Below, piece by piece: positions 52,617 to 62,530 of a stretch of 64,000 nucleotides of DNA. The position numbers were made by a program, and so were the translations under genes. The notes beneath the pieces were generated by a model that was given only the letters and a program-made list of their open reading frames with translations, did not search any database and was not told the origin of the DNA. Within the stretch, counting starts at the first letter, position 1; each line of letters starts with the position of its first letter. Origin of the DNA: Gluconobacter morbifer G707 (GTDB lineage Bacteria; Pseudomonadota; Alphaproteobacteria; Acetobacterales; Acetobacteraceae); contig NZ_AGQV01000006.1 of NCBI RefSeq assembly GCF_000234355.1, positions 93,747 to 157,746 on the forward strand, in the 5' to 3' direction.

Positions 52617-53492
52617 ATGTCCGTTGACCCCCGTCACTGTTATCCCCGCCCTCCTTTCAAGGCGCAGCCACAGCGCTTTCCCGGCCTGTCTTCGAAAATG
52701 ACGCCGGAACCGGATTATGGTGAGAAAACCTACAGGGGATCCGGGAAGCTGAAGCATCAGGTTGCTCTGATCACGGGGGGTGATTCCGGGATCGGACGGG
52801 CGGTTGCACTGGCCTTTGCCCGGGAAGGGGCGGATGTCGCCATCGCTTATCTGGAGAGCGAGGAGTCAGATGCCCGCGATATTGCGGCGCAGGTGGAAGC
52901 GGAGGGCCGGCGATGCGAACTGCTGCCGGGGGATCTGCGGGATGCGAAGCATTGCAGCACCATCATCGAGCAGATCATCGAAAAATTCGGGCGCCTGGAT
53001 ATTCTGGTTAATAATGCCGCCTTCCAGAAAGCGCGGGCGAAGCTGGAACAGGTGACCGAAGAGGAATGGCAACGTCATTTCGATACCAATACGTCGGCTC
53101 TCTTTCATCTGACCAAGGCGGCATTGCTGCATCTGAAGCCCGGGGCGAGCATTATCAACACGTCTTCGGTCAATCTGCGTGTTCCGCAGCCGATTCTTGT
53201 GCCGTATTCCATGACGAAAGCCGCGATTGCGAATTTCACGGTCAGCATGGCGCAGCAACTGGCCGGACGGGGCATCCGGGTGAATGCGGTTCTGCCGGGT
53301 CCGATCTGGACGCCTTTCATTGCGACGGGCATGCCAGTTGAGGATCAGGAAGAGTTCGGGACCGATGTTCCGCTGGGCCGGCCGGGGCAGCCGGCGGAAC
53401 TGGCCGGAGCTTACGTCTATTTCGCGGATCCGTTGAACAGCTACACCTCCGGAGCGCTTCTGACGGTTAATGGCGGAACACCGATGCTCTGA
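52617..53492 (+). CDS. SDR-family oxidoreductase (YghA/general-stress type)
   Basis: The 291-residue classical short-chain dehydrogenase has the Rossmann start [42 protein letters not shown], and the active site [11 protein letters not shown] (Tyr, Lys). It has a 45-residue N-terminal extension with [11 protein letters not shown] and [24 protein letters not shown], the pattern of YghA and Bacillus GSP39-like proteins. These respond to general stress. The substrate is not known. It faces katE and converges with the MFS gene. Confidence 0.85.
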   Translation: MSVDPRHCYPRPPFKAQPQRFPGLSSKMTPEPDYGEKTYRGSGKLKHQVALITGGDSGIGRAVALAFAREGADVAIAYLESEESDARDIAAQVEAEGRRCELLPGDLRDAKHCSTIIEQIIEKFGRLDILVNNAAFQKARAKLEQVTEEEWQRHFDTNTSALFHLTKAALLHLKPGASIINTSSVNLRVPQPILVPYSMTKAAIANFTVSMAQQLAGRGIRVNAVLPGPIWTPFIATGMPVEDQEEFGTDVPLGRPGQPAELAGAYVYFADPLNSYTSGALLTVNGGTPML

Positions 53493-53509
53493 GGCGGCGG
53501 TCAGCGGTC

Positions 53510-54847
53510 TCAGGAGACAGGAACGGAAAGCGCCGGCTCGTCATCGAGCGGGCGTTTTTCTGTTTTGGGGCCGAAGATCAGTGTGACGGCAGCACCTGCG
53601 AGCAGGACGGCGGTTGTCAGGCCGAACACGCCCGGGAAGCCGGTTGCCGGATAGAGCCAGCCGATCAGGATGGGAGCGGAGAGGGCGCCGAGGCGGGAGA
53701 TGGCGGCGGCCAGTCCCATGCCACGGGCGCGCAGGGACGTGGGGAACAGTTCGGGCGTGTAGGCATAGATGCCGCCGTATGTTCCGTTCATGAAGAAGGA
53801 CATGAGGATACCGCTGGCGAGAATTTGCGCAGGTGTCTGGCTGGCGGTCATGCCGATCGCGCTGATGCCGCCCAGGACCATGAAGAGGGCGACGGTTGTG
53901 CGGCGTCCGATGCGTTCCGTCAGCAGGGCGGCGGCCATGTATCCGGGAAGCTGTGCGGCATAGATGGAAATGGCGTAACCGAAGCTGCGGGTAATGGTCA
54001 TGCCCCGGGCGATCATGAGGCTCGGGATCCAGGTGAAGAAGGCATAGAAGCTGAAGGTAATGGCGAGCCACATGATCCAGCTCATGAAGGTGGTGCGCCG
54101 CATCGGGGGTTCGAACAGGGTCTTCAGGGGAGGCGCGGGGGCGATCTCGCAGGTTCCGGGTGGGACTGATCCGGGTTCCAGTCCGGCATGGCGCTCCATC
54201 TGTCCGACGATCAGGGAGGCTTTTGCCGTCTGGCCGCGCCGGGCCAGCCAGCGGGGGGATTCGGGCAGGGCGCGGCGCCACCAGAGCAGCATCAGGATGG
54301 GAAGGCCAGTGCAGGCCAGGGCCCAGCGCCAGCCATCCGGAGATGCAGGGATCAGCAGGAAGCCGAGAATGGCGGCTGTGACGTATCCGAAGGAATAGAA
54401 GCCTGTCAGGGCGGCCGTGAAGGCGCCGCGGTAGCGGTTTCCGACGAATTCGCTGAGATAGGGGGCGATGATGGTGCCTTCCGCGCCGGCGCCCAGACCG
54501 GCAATCAGGCGGAAAATGTAGAAGCCGCCGAAAGACGAGGCCTGGGCGGAAAGCAGGGAGCCGATGGCGTACACGATCAGGGCGCTCATCATGACGTATC
54601 GGCGGCCTGCCCGGTCCCCGAGCCATCCGGCCAGCAGGGCGCCGAGTCCGTAACCGAGATAGGTGGCGCTGCCGAGAGTGCCGAGTTCCGGGCCGGTCAG
54701 GTGCCACTGGGTTTTCAGCATGGGGAGCGTGAAAGCCACGATGGCAGAGTCCAGCCCGTCGAACGTGTAGCCCAGACCGCCGAGGAGAAGCAGTTTCCAG
54801 TGAAAGGCGGTAAAGGGCAGGCGTTCGATCCGGGCGGCGATGGTCAT
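53510..54847 (-). CDS. MFS transporter (sugar/organic-acid porter type)
   Basis: The 445-residue protein has twelve hydrophobic segments. It holds FDGLDSAIVAFTLP in helix 1, the loop 2-3 motif AGWLGDRAGRRYVM, GAGAEGTIIAPYLSEFVGNRYRG (typical of AAHS/sugar porters) and ALPESPRWLARRGQ after helix 6. The PESPRWL box is the sugar-porter and NiaP-type hallmark. Candidate substrates are sugars, nicotinate or aromatic acids. No regulator or catabolic gene beside it narrows this. It converges with the SDR gene. Confidence 0.85.
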   Translation of the reverse strand: MTIAARIERLPFTAFHWKLLLLGGLGYTFDGLDSAIVAFTLPMLKTQWHLTGPELGTLGSATYLGYGLGALLAGWLGDRAGRRYVMMSALIVYAIGSLLSAQASSFGGFYIFRLIAGLGAGAEGTIIAPYLSEFVGNRYRGAFTAALTGFYSFGYVTAAILGFLLIPASPDGWRWALACTGLPILMLLWWRRALPESPRWLARRGQTAKASLIVGQMERHAGLEPGSVPPGTCEIAPAPPLKTLFEPPMRRTTFMSWIMWLAITFSFYAFFTWIPSLMIARGMTITRSFGYAISIYAAQLPGYMAAALLTERIGRRTTVALFMVLGGISAIGMTASQTPAQILASGILMSFFMNGTYGGIYAYTPELFPTSLRARGMGLAAAISRLGALSAPILIGWLYPATGFPGVFGLTTAVLLAGAAVTLIFGPKTEKRPLDDEPALSVPVS

Positions 54848-55049
54848 GGGGGCGGGACAGTGTTCTGGACGTTGCGGAAAGGAAAGAAAGCCTATCCGTG
54901 GCGGTGTGTGGGGTCCAGAGAGGAGGCGTGAGGCAGCGGTGGGAGCGGAAAAGGTTGTGTTATGCGGTTTTTTCCGCTAATCCGCCGCTCGCACGGGCAC
55001 CCCTGGAGGTCCGTGTTTGACGAATAATTTCATACGCAGGAGCGTAACA

Positions 55050-55700
55050 GTGGCTAAATTGACGACACTCGCTGTCTCCCCGCGCGCGAAGGCTGGTAAG
55101 GGGGCAGCGCGCGCTACGAGACGTCAGGGACTGGTTCCCGCCGTGGTTTACGGTGGCAAGCAGGAGCCTGTCATTATCTCCCTCGACCCCCGTCTGGTTC
55201 TGAAGGAACTGCACCGTGGTGGCTGGTCCTCCCGCGTGTATAACCTGCAGGTCGAGAGTGGCGAGCCTGTCCCGGCCCTGATCCGTGACGTTCAGCTGCA
55301 CCCGGTCACCGATGCTCCGCTGCATGTGGACTTCCAGCGCGTTGCCGCCGGTCACAAGGTTCATGTCCAGGTGGCCATCGCCTTCACGGGTGAAGAACAG
55401 GCTCCGGGCATCAAGCGCGGTGGCGTTCTGAACGTTGTGCGTCACTCCGTGGACGTCGAGGTTGATCCGGTCAGCATTCCGGAACACTTCACGGTCGATC
55501 TGAGCGCGCTCGACATTCATGACAGCGTGCGCTGGGAAGACCTGAAGGGCACGGAAGGCGTTGTGCTGACGAGCGGTCAGAGCGCGGACATGGTGATCGC
55601 CTCCATCGCGCCGCCGACGATCGACGCCGAGATGGAAGCCGAAGCTGCCGCCAAGGCTGCTGCTGAAGCCGAAGCTGCTGCTGCACCCAAGAAGAAGTAA
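55050..55700 (+). CDS. rplY: 50S ribosomal protein L25 (Ctc form)
   Basis: L25/Ctc binds 5S rRNA. The 216-residue protein is the long form, with the RNA-binding domain at the start ([31 protein letters not shown]) and a C-terminal TL5-like domain ([39 protein letters not shown]). It ends in an Ala/Glu-rich, likely flexible tail followed by PKKK. I chose the GTG at 55050 because CAGGAG lies about ten bases upstream and it gives VAKLTTLAV. It is followed by pth after three bases. Confidence 0.93.
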   Translation: MAKLTTLAVSPRAKAGKGAARATRRQGLVPAVVYGGKQEPVIISLDPRLVLKELHRGGWSSRVYNLQVESGEPVPALIRDVQLHPVTDAPLHVDFQRVAAGHKVHVQVAIAFTGEEQAPGIKRGGVLNVVRHSVDVEVDPVSIPEHFTVDLSALDIHDSVRWEDLKGTEGVVLTSGQSADMVIASIAPPTIDAEMEAEAAAKAAAEAEAAAAPKKK

Positions 55701-55703
55701 GTC

Positions 55704-56276
55704 ATGAGGCTCTGGACCGGTCTCGGCAACCCCGAGCCGGGGATGAGCCGTCATCGACACAACATCGGCTTCATGGCGGTTGACGAGATCGCCAGGCGCC
55801 ACGGTTTCACGCCGTGGCGCAAGCGCTTTCGGGGGGAGACGTCCGAAGGTGTGCTGGGGGGGGGGCAGAAAATTCTGCTCCTCAAGCCGATGACCTATAT
55901 GAACCTGTCGGGTGACAGCGTTCAGCAGGCCGCGCAGTTCTTCAAGATCGCGCAGGCCGATATTACCGCCTTTCATGATGAACTCGATCTTGCCTTCGGC
56001 AGGCTGCGCATCAAGCGCGGTGGCGGTGCGGCCGGTCACAACGGGTTGCGGTCCATGGACCGGTGTCTTCCGGGGCCGGATTACTGGCGGGTCCGGATGG
56101 GCATTGGCCATCCGGGGCACAAGGACCGGGTGACGGGGCATGTGCTGGGCAATTTTTCCAAGGCTGAAGAGCCGGAGCTGGAGCGCTGGCTTGAAGCCAT
56201 CGCGGATGCTGCTCCCATTCTGGCCAGGGGCGAGAATGAAGCCTTCATGACGAAAGTGGCGCTTCTGACGGGCTGA
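55704..56276 (+). CDS. pth: Peptidyl-tRNA hydrolase
   Basis: Pth frees tRNA from stalled peptidyl-tRNA. The 190-residue protein starts RLWTGLGNPEPGMSRHRHNIGFMAVDEI and holds the catalytic His in HRHNIGF, LLLKPMTYMNLSGDSV, the Asp in AFHDELDLAFGRLRIKRGGGAAGHNGLRS and WRVRMGIGHPG. All essential features are present. It is coupled to rplY and followed by ychF, the order seen in many proteobacteria. Confidence 0.96.
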   Translation: MRLWTGLGNPEPGMSRHRHNIGFMAVDEIARRHGFTPWRKRFRGETSEGVLGGGQKILLLKPMTYMNLSGDSVQQAAQFFKIAQADITAFHDELDLAFGRLRIKRGGGAAGHNGLRSMDRCLPGPDYWRVRMGIGHPGHKDRVTGHVLGNFSKAEEPELERWLEAIADAAPILARGENEAFMTKVALLTG

Positions 56277-56472
56277 AATGCTGTCAGGTTAAATACAGAT
56301 ATTTTGCTGTCGCCTCTGTGGTCGTGGTTTTTTCAAATCGCGAAATTATAAGGCGTGGCCCGTGTTTTGTCGGGGCGGGCTGTTGTTTGCTACGCCGGTT
56401 TCTGCGAACACAGGGCAACGGATTTTCAAGCTGTGGCCGCCATTTTGCGTGGCCTGAGAGATGGAGAGCATC

Positions 56473-57567
56473 ATGGGTTTTAATTGTGGCATCGTCGGTT
56501 TGCCCAATGTTGGTAAATCCACGCTGTTCAATGCCCTGACGGAAACGGCGGCGGCACAGGCTGCGAATTACCCGTTCTGTACCATCGAGCCGAATACGGG
56601 GCGTGTTGCGGTACCGGATGCGCGGCTCGATACGCTGGCGCGGATTGGCAAGTCCCAGCGGACGATACCGACGAGCCTTGAGTTCGTGGATATTGCCGGG
56701 CTCGTCCGGGGCGCGTCCAAGGGGGAAGGTCTGGGGAACCAGTTCCTGGCCAACATCCGTGAAGTGGATGCGATCATCCATGTGCTGCGCTGTTTCGAGG
56801 ATGATGACATCACCCATGTGGAAGGGGGCGTCGATCCGGTTCGGGATGCGGACATCATTGAAACCGAATTGATGCTGGCGGATCTGGACAGTCTGGAGAA
56901 GCGGCAGGTCAATCTGCAGAAGCGTGCCCGCGGAAATGACCGCGACGCACAGGCCCAGCTTGAACTGATCGAACCGCTGATCGCGGCGCTGCGTGAGGGG
57001 CGTCCTGCTCGGACTGCCGTGCCCGAGGGGCAGGAAAAGGAGGCTGCACGTCTTCAGCTCCTGACCACGAAGCCGGTTCTGTATGTCTGCAATGTCGAGG
57101 AAGCCTCCACGGCGACGGGCAATGCGCATTCGGAGGCTGTCCGGCGGCGGGCTGAAGAGGAAGGGGCAGGCGCGGTGGTTGTCTCGGCTGCCATTGAGGC
57201 CGAAGTCAGCCAGCTGCCACCGGAGGATCGCACGGAATTCCTTGAAGGGCTGGGGCTGAGTGACAGCGGGCTGGATCGTGTCATTGCGGCTGGTTACAGT
57301 CTTCTGGGGCTTCGGACCTATTTCACGGTTGGGCCGAAGGAAGCGCGGGCCTGGACGATTACGGAAGGCACCAGGGCCCCGCAGGCTGCGGCGGTGATCC
57401 ACAATGATTTCGAGCGCGGATTTATCGCGTGTGAGACCGTGGCTTTCAACGACTATGTGGCCTGCAACGGGGAAGCGGGGGCAAAGGAAGCCGGAAAGTT
57501 GCGGATCGAAGGCAAGGACTATGTTGTGCAGGACGGTGATGTCCTGCTGTTCCGGTTCAATGTCTGA
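56473..57567 (+). CDS. ychF: Redox-regulated ATPase YchF
   Basis: YchF is an Obg-related P-loop protein that binds ATP and ribosomes. The 364-residue protein opens [22 protein letters not shown] (P-loop), then [39 protein letters not shown] follows as Walker B/switch II. The NKxD-equivalent region is changed to VLYVCNVEE, the known reason for ATP preference, and a C-terminal TGS-like domain is present. The ATG at 56473 follows GGAGAG. Its stop overlaps the proA start. Confidence 0.95.
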   Translation: MGFNCGIVGLPNVGKSTLFNALTETAAAQAANYPFCTIEPNTGRVAVPDARLDTLARIGKSQRTIPTSLEFVDIAGLVRGASKGEGLGNQFLANIREVDAIIHVLRCFEDDDITHVEGGVDPVRDADIIETELMLADLDSLEKRQVNLQKRARGNDRDAQAQLELIEPLIAALREGRPARTAVPEGQEKEAARLQLLTTKPVLYVCNVEEASTATGNAHSEAVRRRAEEEGAGAVVVSAAIEAEVSQLPPEDRTEFLEGLGLSDSGLDRVIAAGYSLLGLRTYFTVGPKEARAWTITEGTRAPQAAAVIHNDFERGFIACETVAFNDYVACNGEAGAKEAGKLRIEGKDYVVQDGDVLLFRFNV

Positions 57568-58816
57568 AGCACGGGCCGTTCTGAAAGGCCTGACGGACAG
57601 GGCCCGTCAGGCAGGTCGTTCGCTGGCGCGGGCGAAGACGGCTGTGCGTAATGAGGCCCTTCGGGCTGCTGCTGCTGCCCTGCGGTCACGCTCGGAGCAG
57701 ATCGTTCTGGCGAACCGGCAGGATCTGGACGGGCTTTCCGCGGACCGGACGGTGGCCTTCCGGGACCGTCTGACCCTGACGCCGCAGCGGGTCGAGGCCA
57801 TGGCGAAGGGTCTGGAGGATGTGGCGGCGCTGCCGGATCCGGTGGGACGTGTCCTTGCGGAGTGGGATCGGCCGAACGGGCTTCATTTCCGTCGTGTGGC
57901 GGTGCCGATCGGTGTGATCGGGATGATTTACGAAAGCCGTCCCAATGTCGGGGCGGATGCGGCCGCTCTGTGCATCAAGTCCGGAAATGCCGTGATCCTG
58001 CGTGGGGGCAGGGAAAGCCTTCATTCCGCCCGCGCCATTCAGGATGCCATGGCGCAGGGGCTGGAAGAGGCGGGGCTTGATCCGGCCTGTGTGCAGATCC
58101 TACCTTCGGCTGACCGTGCGCTTGTGGGGGCCATGCTTCAGGCCGCTGACGGCATTGACCTGATCATTCCGCGCGGTGGCAAGGCGCTTGTGGAGCGCGT
58201 TCAGCAGGAGGCGCGGGTGCCGGTTTTGGCCCATGCGGATGGGCTGAATCATACTTATGTTCACGCCAGTGCCGATTTCGGCATGGCGCGGAAGGTTCTG
58301 CTGGATGCCAAGATGCGGCGGACGGGTATCTGTGGAGCGACGGAAACCCTGCTGATTGACCGGGCGATGGCTCCGGAACTCCTGCCGCTTCTGATCGCGG
58401 ATCTCTCGGCCAAAGGGTGCACTTTCCGGGCGGATGACGCTGCAAGGGCCATCGTGCCATCCCTGCCCGTGGCAAAGGCTGAAGATTTCGACACGGAATG
58501 GCTGGATTCCATCCTGTCCATTGCGGTTGTGGACGGTGTGGAGAGTGCATTGTCCCATATTGCACGGCACGGCAGCCGCCATACGGAGGCGATCATTGCG
58601 GAAGACGCGCAGGCTGCGGCGGACTTTTTGAACGGTACGGACAGTGCGGTCGTTCTGTGGAATGCGTCCACGCAGTTCTGTGACGGCGGGGAGTTTGGAT
58701 TCGGCGCCGAGATCGGTATCGCCACGGGGCGGATGCATGCCCGTGGGCCAGTGGGACTCGAGCAGTTGACCTGCTACCGTTACGAGGTGACGGGTAACGG
58801 GCAGGTACGAGGCTGA
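57560..58816 (+). CDS. proA: Glutamate-5-semialdehyde dehydrogenase
   Basis: ProA reduces gamma-glutamyl phosphate in proline synthesis. The 418-residue ALDH-fold protein contains VAVPIGVIGMIYESRPNVGADAAALC, NAVILRGG, IDLIIPRGG, VLAHADGLNHTYVH, and the catalytic cysteine in MRRTGICGATETLLID. VLWNASTQFCDGGEFGFGAEIGIATGRMHARGPVGL lies near the end. The ATG at 57560 overlaps the ychF end by eight bases. It supplies the substrate for ProC (45780). proB is not in the window. Confidence 0.95.
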   Translation: MSEARAVLKGLTDRARQAGRSLARAKTAVRNEALRAAAAALRSRSEQIVLANRQDLDGLSADRTVAFRDRLTLTPQRVEAMAKGLEDVAALPDPVGRVLAEWDRPNGLHFRRVAVPIGVIGMIYESRPNVGADAAALCIKSGNAVILRGGRESLHSARAIQDAMAQGLEEAGLDPACVQILPSADRALVGAMLQAADGIDLIIPRGGKALVERVQQEARVPVLAHADGLNHTYVHASADFGMARKVLLDAKMRRTGICGATETLLIDRAMAPELLPLLIADLSAKGCTFRADDAARAIVPSLPVAKAEDFDTEWLDSILSIAVVDGVESALSHIARHGSRHTEAIIAEDAQAAADFLNGTDSAVVLWNASTQFCDGGEFGFGAEIGIATGRMHARGPVGLEQLTCYRYEVTGNGQVRG

Positions 58817-58857
58817 CGCAGATTTCACAGATTCCGACTTTTGGTGATGGTCGCAGG

Positions 58858-59445
58858 ATGCGAATCGGGTTGCTTGGCGGGTCCTTCAACCCGGCTCATC
58901 CGGGGCATCTGCAACTGGCGCGGCGGGCATTGCGGGCTTTGCGGCTGGACCAGGTCTGGCTGATGGTCTCGCCGGGCAATCCGCTCAAGCCCCGCAAGGG
59001 CATGGCATCTTTCAAGGCGAGGCTGGCGTCAGCGCGGCGGCTTGCGGATGGGCGGCGCATTTTTGCGACCGATATCGAATCGTGTCTGAAGCAGCGTTAC
59101 ACGGTCCGGACGGTGACGTTGCTGAAGCAGCGTTTTCCGCATGTCCATTTTGTCTGGCTGATGGGGGCGGATGGTCTGGCGCAGCTCTCGCATTGGAAGA
59201 ACTGGCGCAGGCTGGCGGCTCTGGTGCCGATTGCCGTTCTGCCCAGACCGGGAAGTGTCTCGCCTGCCCTGAGAGGGGCGGCAGCGTCCGTGCTGCGGTG
59301 GCATCGCGTACCGTCCCGGCAGTCGCCCGTGCTGGCGAATCGAAAAGGGGGAGCGTGGACGTTCCTTTCTGCCCCGCAGAACGATATATCGGCTACAGCG
59401 TTGCGTGAGTCCGGGCAGGTGTGTCCGGAACCGGATCAGGAGTAA
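58858..59445 (+). CDS. nadD: Nicotinate-nucleotide adenylyltransferase
   Basis: NadD joins nicotinate mononucleotide and ATP to make deamido-NAD, the substrate of NadE. The 195-residue protein has the nucleotidyltransferase start MRIGLLGGSFNPAHPGHLQLARRAL with the GSFNPxHxGH motif, then VWLMVSPGNPLK and FVWLMGADGLAQLSHWKNW. It ends PQNDISATALRES, the ISxTxxR signature slightly altered (ISATALRE). The frame overlaps the presumed rsfS start. NadE is at 32141. Confidence 0.93.
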   Translation: MRIGLLGGSFNPAHPGHLQLARRALRALRLDQVWLMVSPGNPLKPRKGMASFKARLASARRLADGRRIFATDIESCLKQRYTVRTVTLLKQRFPHVHFVWLMGADGLAQLSHWKNWRRLAALVPIAVLPRPGSVSPALRGAAASVLRWHRVPSRQSPVLANRKGGAWTFLSAPQNDISATALRESGQVCPEPDQE

Positions 59446-59939
59446 AAACCATCATCAAGACGACTTCCACCGACCCGCAGGTTCCGGTAACCCCGCGCAA
59501 GAAAGCGGCGGCGGCTGGTCCGAAGAAAGCCGCTGCCAAGCGCACGAAAGCGCAGCCCGATGTGCTGACGAAGCTGCTTGGCATCATCACGGCCAGCCTG
59601 GAAGATGACAAGGCTGAAGATATTGTGGTGCTTGATCTGGTAGGGCGCGCCAGTTTCGCTGATTCCATGGTGATTGCGACTGGTCTGGCTGACCGTCAGA
59701 TTGCGTCCATGGCGCATCACATCGAGCGCAAGCTGGGTGAAGAAGGCCACAAGAACATTCTGGTCGAGGGCGCCAATGGCAGCGACTGGGTGCTGCTGGA
59801 TGCCGGCGACATTGTTGTTCATCTTTTCAAGCCGGAAAGCCGGGAGCTGTATGCTCTTGAGCGGATGTGGGGCGCGGACCTCGATGCGCTGGATGCTGAG
59901 GAAGTGGCTGTAGGCCAGGGCAGCGACGAACAGGACTGA
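59421..59939 (+). CDS. rsfS: Ribosomal silencing factor RsfS with A/K-rich N-terminal tail
   Basis: RsfS binds L14 and blocks subunit joining in starvation. The core runs from about residue 48: [54 protein letters not shown]. It then has [27 protein letters not shown], the domain hallmark. Before it lie about 45 residues rich in Ala, Lys and Pro with [20 protein letters not shown]. The start is unclear. A GTG at 59421 overlaps nadD. A strong AGGAG (59438-59442) is placed for a rare ATC at 59451. A GTG at 59562 matches the usual short N-terminus. Confidence 0.88.
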   Translation: MSGTGSGVKTIIKTTSTDPQVPVTPRKKAAAAGPKKAAAKRTKAQPDVLTKLLGIITASLEDDKAEDIVVLDLVGRASFADSMVIATGLADRQIASMAHHIERKLGEEGHKNILVEGANGSDWVLLDAGDIVVHLFKPESRELYALERMWGADLDALDAEEVAVGQGSDEQD

Positions 59940-59941
59940 CA

Positions 59942-60403
59942 ATGAAACTGGTCGCGATTGGCCGGTTGAAGGCAGGACCGGAACGGGATCTGTTCGAGCG
60001 CTACGCAGCGCGACTCCGGCCTGCCCTCGATGTGGTTGAGCTGAACCCTTCCAAAGGGTCTGCCAAGGAACAGAAGCGGCGTGATGCAGCGGAGCTTCTG
60101 GGAGCGTGTCCCGAAAATGCCCTGGTGGTGGCGCTGGATGAAGGCGGGAAAACGCCTGACAGTTCCCGTTTCGCCGGGATGATGTCACGCTGGCAGGAAT
60201 CGGGACGGCCGGTTCATTTCATCATTGGTGGGGCGGAAGGGCTTGACCGGTCCGTGATCGAGCGGGCCGATGCCGTCATTTCTCTCGGAGCGCTGACCTG
60301 GCCGCACATGCTGGTACGGGTCATGCTTGCTGAACAGGTCTTTCGTGCCCAGGCGATTAATAGCGGTCATCCCTATCATCGCACATCGCGACCGGACGAC
60401 TGA
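59942..60403 (+). CDS. rlmH: 23S rRNA (pseudouridine1915-N3)-methyltransferase RlmH
   Basis: RlmH methylates pseudouridine 1915 in helix 69 of 23S rRNA. The 153-residue SPOUT protein begins [25 protein letters not shown], then [22 protein letters not shown]. The knot binds SAM at [15 protein letters not shown], and the end is [33 protein letters not shown], a strong family match. It starts two bases after the rsfS stop, so the pair is coupled. A terminator follows. Confidence 0.96.
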   Translation: MKLVAIGRLKAGPERDLFERYAARLRPALDVVELNPSKGSAKEQKRRDAAELLGACPENALVVALDEGGKTPDSSRFAGMMSRWQESGRPVHFIIGGAEGLDRSVIERADAVISLGALTWPHMLVRVMLAEQVFRAQAINSGHPYHRTSRPDD

Positions 60404-60430
60404 CAGACGTCTTCAGAACGGACGAATCGG

Positions 60431-60464
60431 AAAAGGCAGACTGTCAGGACAGTCTGCCTTTTTT
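60431..60464 (+). terminator. Intrinsic terminator after rlmH
   Basis: AAGGCAGACTGTC pairs with GACAGTCTGCCTT around AG, followed by six T. It ends the nadD-rsfS-rlmH unit. The A run upstream also allows it to serve the minus-strand CHAP gene. Confidence 0.92.
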
Positions 60465-60490
60465 CGTTGGGGCATCAGGATGGGCTGTGT

Positions 60491-61189
60491 TCAGCGAATT
60501 GAGCGATTCGGAGCATCTGATGTGAAGGCATCGTCCGGGGCTTCAGCGACTTCCGTTGTGCTCATGGGGTGGTTCAGCGGGCTGCTACCCTGAATGGTGC
60601 CGCGATGACGGAAGGTCGTCGCGCGGGCAAGCACCACCTGCGGGGCTGCGTTCTGACCATCCGGGCGGCTGTAAATGAAGCCATAGGTCGGATAGATGCT
60701 GCCAAGGCGGCCGCTGCTGTCATTGAGGGAGACGCGGACGGCGCTCCAGTCATTGTTGGGGGAAACGTCCACGACGCGGACATTCCGGGCCACCCCGTTC
60801 GAGTTCCAGTGGGACTGGTCGATATAGATCGTCCGGTTGTCTTCGACGGCCCGGACAACGGCGACATGTCCCAGAGGCATGCGGCGGATACCGCGGAAGT
60901 TCAGGATGGAACCGGCTTCCGGTGCGTTGCCCCGGGCGTAGACCCCGGCGGCATTATACCACCAGTCACGGGCGTTACCGCGGAGGGAGACTTCCGAAGC
61001 CTCCTTGGCGAACGCCACGCATTGAAGCACGTGACCATATCCGCCGCGATGGACGCTGTGATGCCGGAAAGATGCCCGGTGCGTGGCGTGGCCACGAACG
61101 TGCCGTGCCTCGGCATGGCCCGAAAAGAGCATGACTGCTGCAAGCGCCAGAGTAGAGAAGAAAGATTTCCGGCAACTTTTTTGCGTCAC
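60491..61189 (-). CDS. CHAP-domain exported amidase-like protein
   Basis: The protein is about 232 residues. From the GTG at 61189 it begins with a signal peptide (FFSTLALAAVMLFSGHAEA). A basic His-rich stretch follows, then a CHAP domain with the nucleophile Cys in YGHVLQCVAFAKEAS, WWYNAAGVYARGNAPEAGSILNFRG and the catalytic His in MPLGHVAVVRAVEDNRTIYIDQSHW. CHAP enzymes cut peptidoglycan peptides, so a role in wall turnover or defence is inferred. The start is uncertain. The GTG is the best fit, and a TTG at 61243 is further upstream. Confidence 0.83.
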   Translation of the reverse strand: MTQKSCRKSFFSTLALAAVMLFSGHAEARHVRGHATHRASFRHHSVHRGGYGHVLQCVAFAKEASEVSLRGNARDWWYNAAGVYARGNAPEAGSILNFRGIRRMPLGHVAVVRAVEDNRTIYIDQSHWNSNGVARNVRVVDVSPNNDWSAVRVSLNDSSGRLGSIYPTYGFIYSRPDGQNAAPQVVLARATTFRHRGTIQGSSPLNHPMSTTEVAEAPDDAFTSDAPNRSIR

Positions 61190-61289
61190 GATCTTTATGA
61201 TCCTGTGATGGGGTGTGTTATCGGGGTTACAGGGAGGTAACAATCTTCCTGCAACCCTGACAAGTGCCGAATGCAGAGCTTTGGCCTAA

Positions 61290-61309
61290 AATTTCGTTTT
61301 GAACGAAAA
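61290..61309. terminator. Small palindromic hairpin downstream of ridA-like gene
   Basis: TTTCGTT (61292-61298) pairs with AACGAAA (61302-61308) around TTG, with A/T flanks. Read on the minus strand it follows the RidA-like gene and ends in TTTTA, so it may act as a weak terminator. Confidence 0.35.
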
Positions 61310-61360
61310 TCCTTTGCCTGCCCCACTCTGCCATCAAGATGCCTTATTTGTCCGGACGAG

Positions 61361-61711
61361 TTATTTCGTGGTGGTCAGCATGATTTCCACGAGAACGCGC
61401 GGGTCTGCCATTTCGGCCTGAACGCAGGCGCGGGCGGGTGCCATGTTTGCGGGAAGCCATGCGGACCAGACGCGGTTGAGGGCGTCGCGGTCACTGATGG
61501 ACTTCAGCCAGATCTGGGCCTGGAGGATGCGGGTGTTGTCAGTGCCATGTTCTTCAAGGATCTCGTCCAGTTGGGCCAGAATGTCGCGTGTCTGACCTTC
61601 GGCATCCAGGGAAAGATCGCGGGCGACGACACCCTGCGTGAAGATGAAGCCGTGATATTCGACCGCTTTCGAGAGAATGGCGTTCGGTTCCGTGCGGATG
61701 ATGCGGCTCAT
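61361..61711 (-). CDS. RidA-family protein
   Basis: The 116-residue protein fits the RidA/YjgF fold. It has VEYHGFIFTQGVVARDLSLDAEGQTRDILAQLDEIL, then RILQAQIWLKSISDRDALNRVWSAWLP, and APARACVQAEMADPRVLVEIMLTT, where the Arg in PARACV is the substrate-binding arginine of the active RidA group. These enzymes clear reactive enamines and imines or act on related substrates. The exact role is not known. It diverges from the MBL gene. Confidence 0.87.
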   Translation of the reverse strand: MSRIIRTEPNAILSKAVEYHGFIFTQGVVARDLSLDAEGQTRDILAQLDEILEEHGTDNTRILQAQIWLKSISDRDALNRVWSAWLPANMAPARACVQAEMADPRVLVEIMLTTTK

Positions 61712-61856
61712 GTCGGAATGTCCTCTTGAGATTATGGGAAGAATACGGAGGCCACATTGACTGCCAGTTCAGAGGCGGTCAATCGGGATGGCTTGTGATG
61801 ATCTGGCGGAGCCTGTATCGCCCGGAGAAGGATGAACTGCGGAGAGCAGGAAGATC

Positions 61857-62513
61857 ATGGCTTCTCTCGAAGTGCAAAGAATACCCGTCACGCCGTTGCG
61901 ACAGAACTGCACTGTTCTTTCTGACGGACAGGGGCGGGCTGTCGTGATTGATCCGGGTGGGGATGTTGATGATCTGCTGACCGCGGTTGAAGGGCAGGTT
62001 GTGGAGGCCATCCTTCTGACGCATGGACATTTCGATCATGCCGGCGGGGCTGATGCTCTGCGTGAGCGACTGAATGACAGACAGGAGACGCGTGTTCCCG
62101 TGCTGGGGCCGGACAGGAGGGATGCTTTCCTGCTGTCCGGTATTGAAGCGCAGGCGGCCAGTCTGGGTCTGAGCGGACTGCGCAATGTGAAGCCGGACCG
62201 GTTTCTTGCGGGAGGTGAGACGCTCTCGCTTCTGGGGCATGAACTGACGGTTGAGCATGTGCCGGGTCATACACCGGGGCATGTCGTCTTTATTGATCGG
62301 GCCAGTCAGCGGGCGATCGTGGGGGATACGCTTTTCCGGAATACGGTAGGGCGCACCGATTTTCCGTATGGCGATCATGAGGCCCTGCTGGCAGGCATAA
62401 AGCGGCATCTTCTGACATTGCCGGAGCATACCGTGGTTCTGTGCGGCCATGGTCTTCCCACGACAATTGGTGAAGAGCGGCAGTCTAATCCATTTTTTGC
62501 GCACCAATTCTGA
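61857..62513 (+). CDS. MBL-fold metallo-hydrolase (glyoxalase II-like)
   Basis: The 218-residue protein has the metallo-beta-lactamase motif ILLTHGHFDHAGGADAL, then VEHVPGHTPGHVVFID, AIVGDTLFRNTVGRTDFPYGD and VVLCGHGLPTTIGEER. The zinc ligands (HxHxDH and later His, Asp, His) are all visible. It belongs to the YcbL/glyoxalase II-related group that hydrolyses thioester substrates. The substrate is inferred only. The ATG at 61857 follows AGGAAGATC. Confidence 0.9.
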   Translation: MASLEVQRIPVTPLRQNCTVLSDGQGRAVVIDPGGDVDDLLTAVEGQVVEAILLTHGHFDHAGGADALRERLNDRQETRVPVLGPDRRDAFLLSGIEAQAASLGLSGLRNVKPDRFLAGGETLSLLGHELTVEHVPGHTPGHVVFIDRASQRAIVGDTLFRNTVGRTDFPYGDHEALLAGIKRHLLTLPEHTVVLCGHGLPTTIGEERQSNPFFAHQF

Positions 62514-62530
62514 ATTTTTAAGGATAACTG

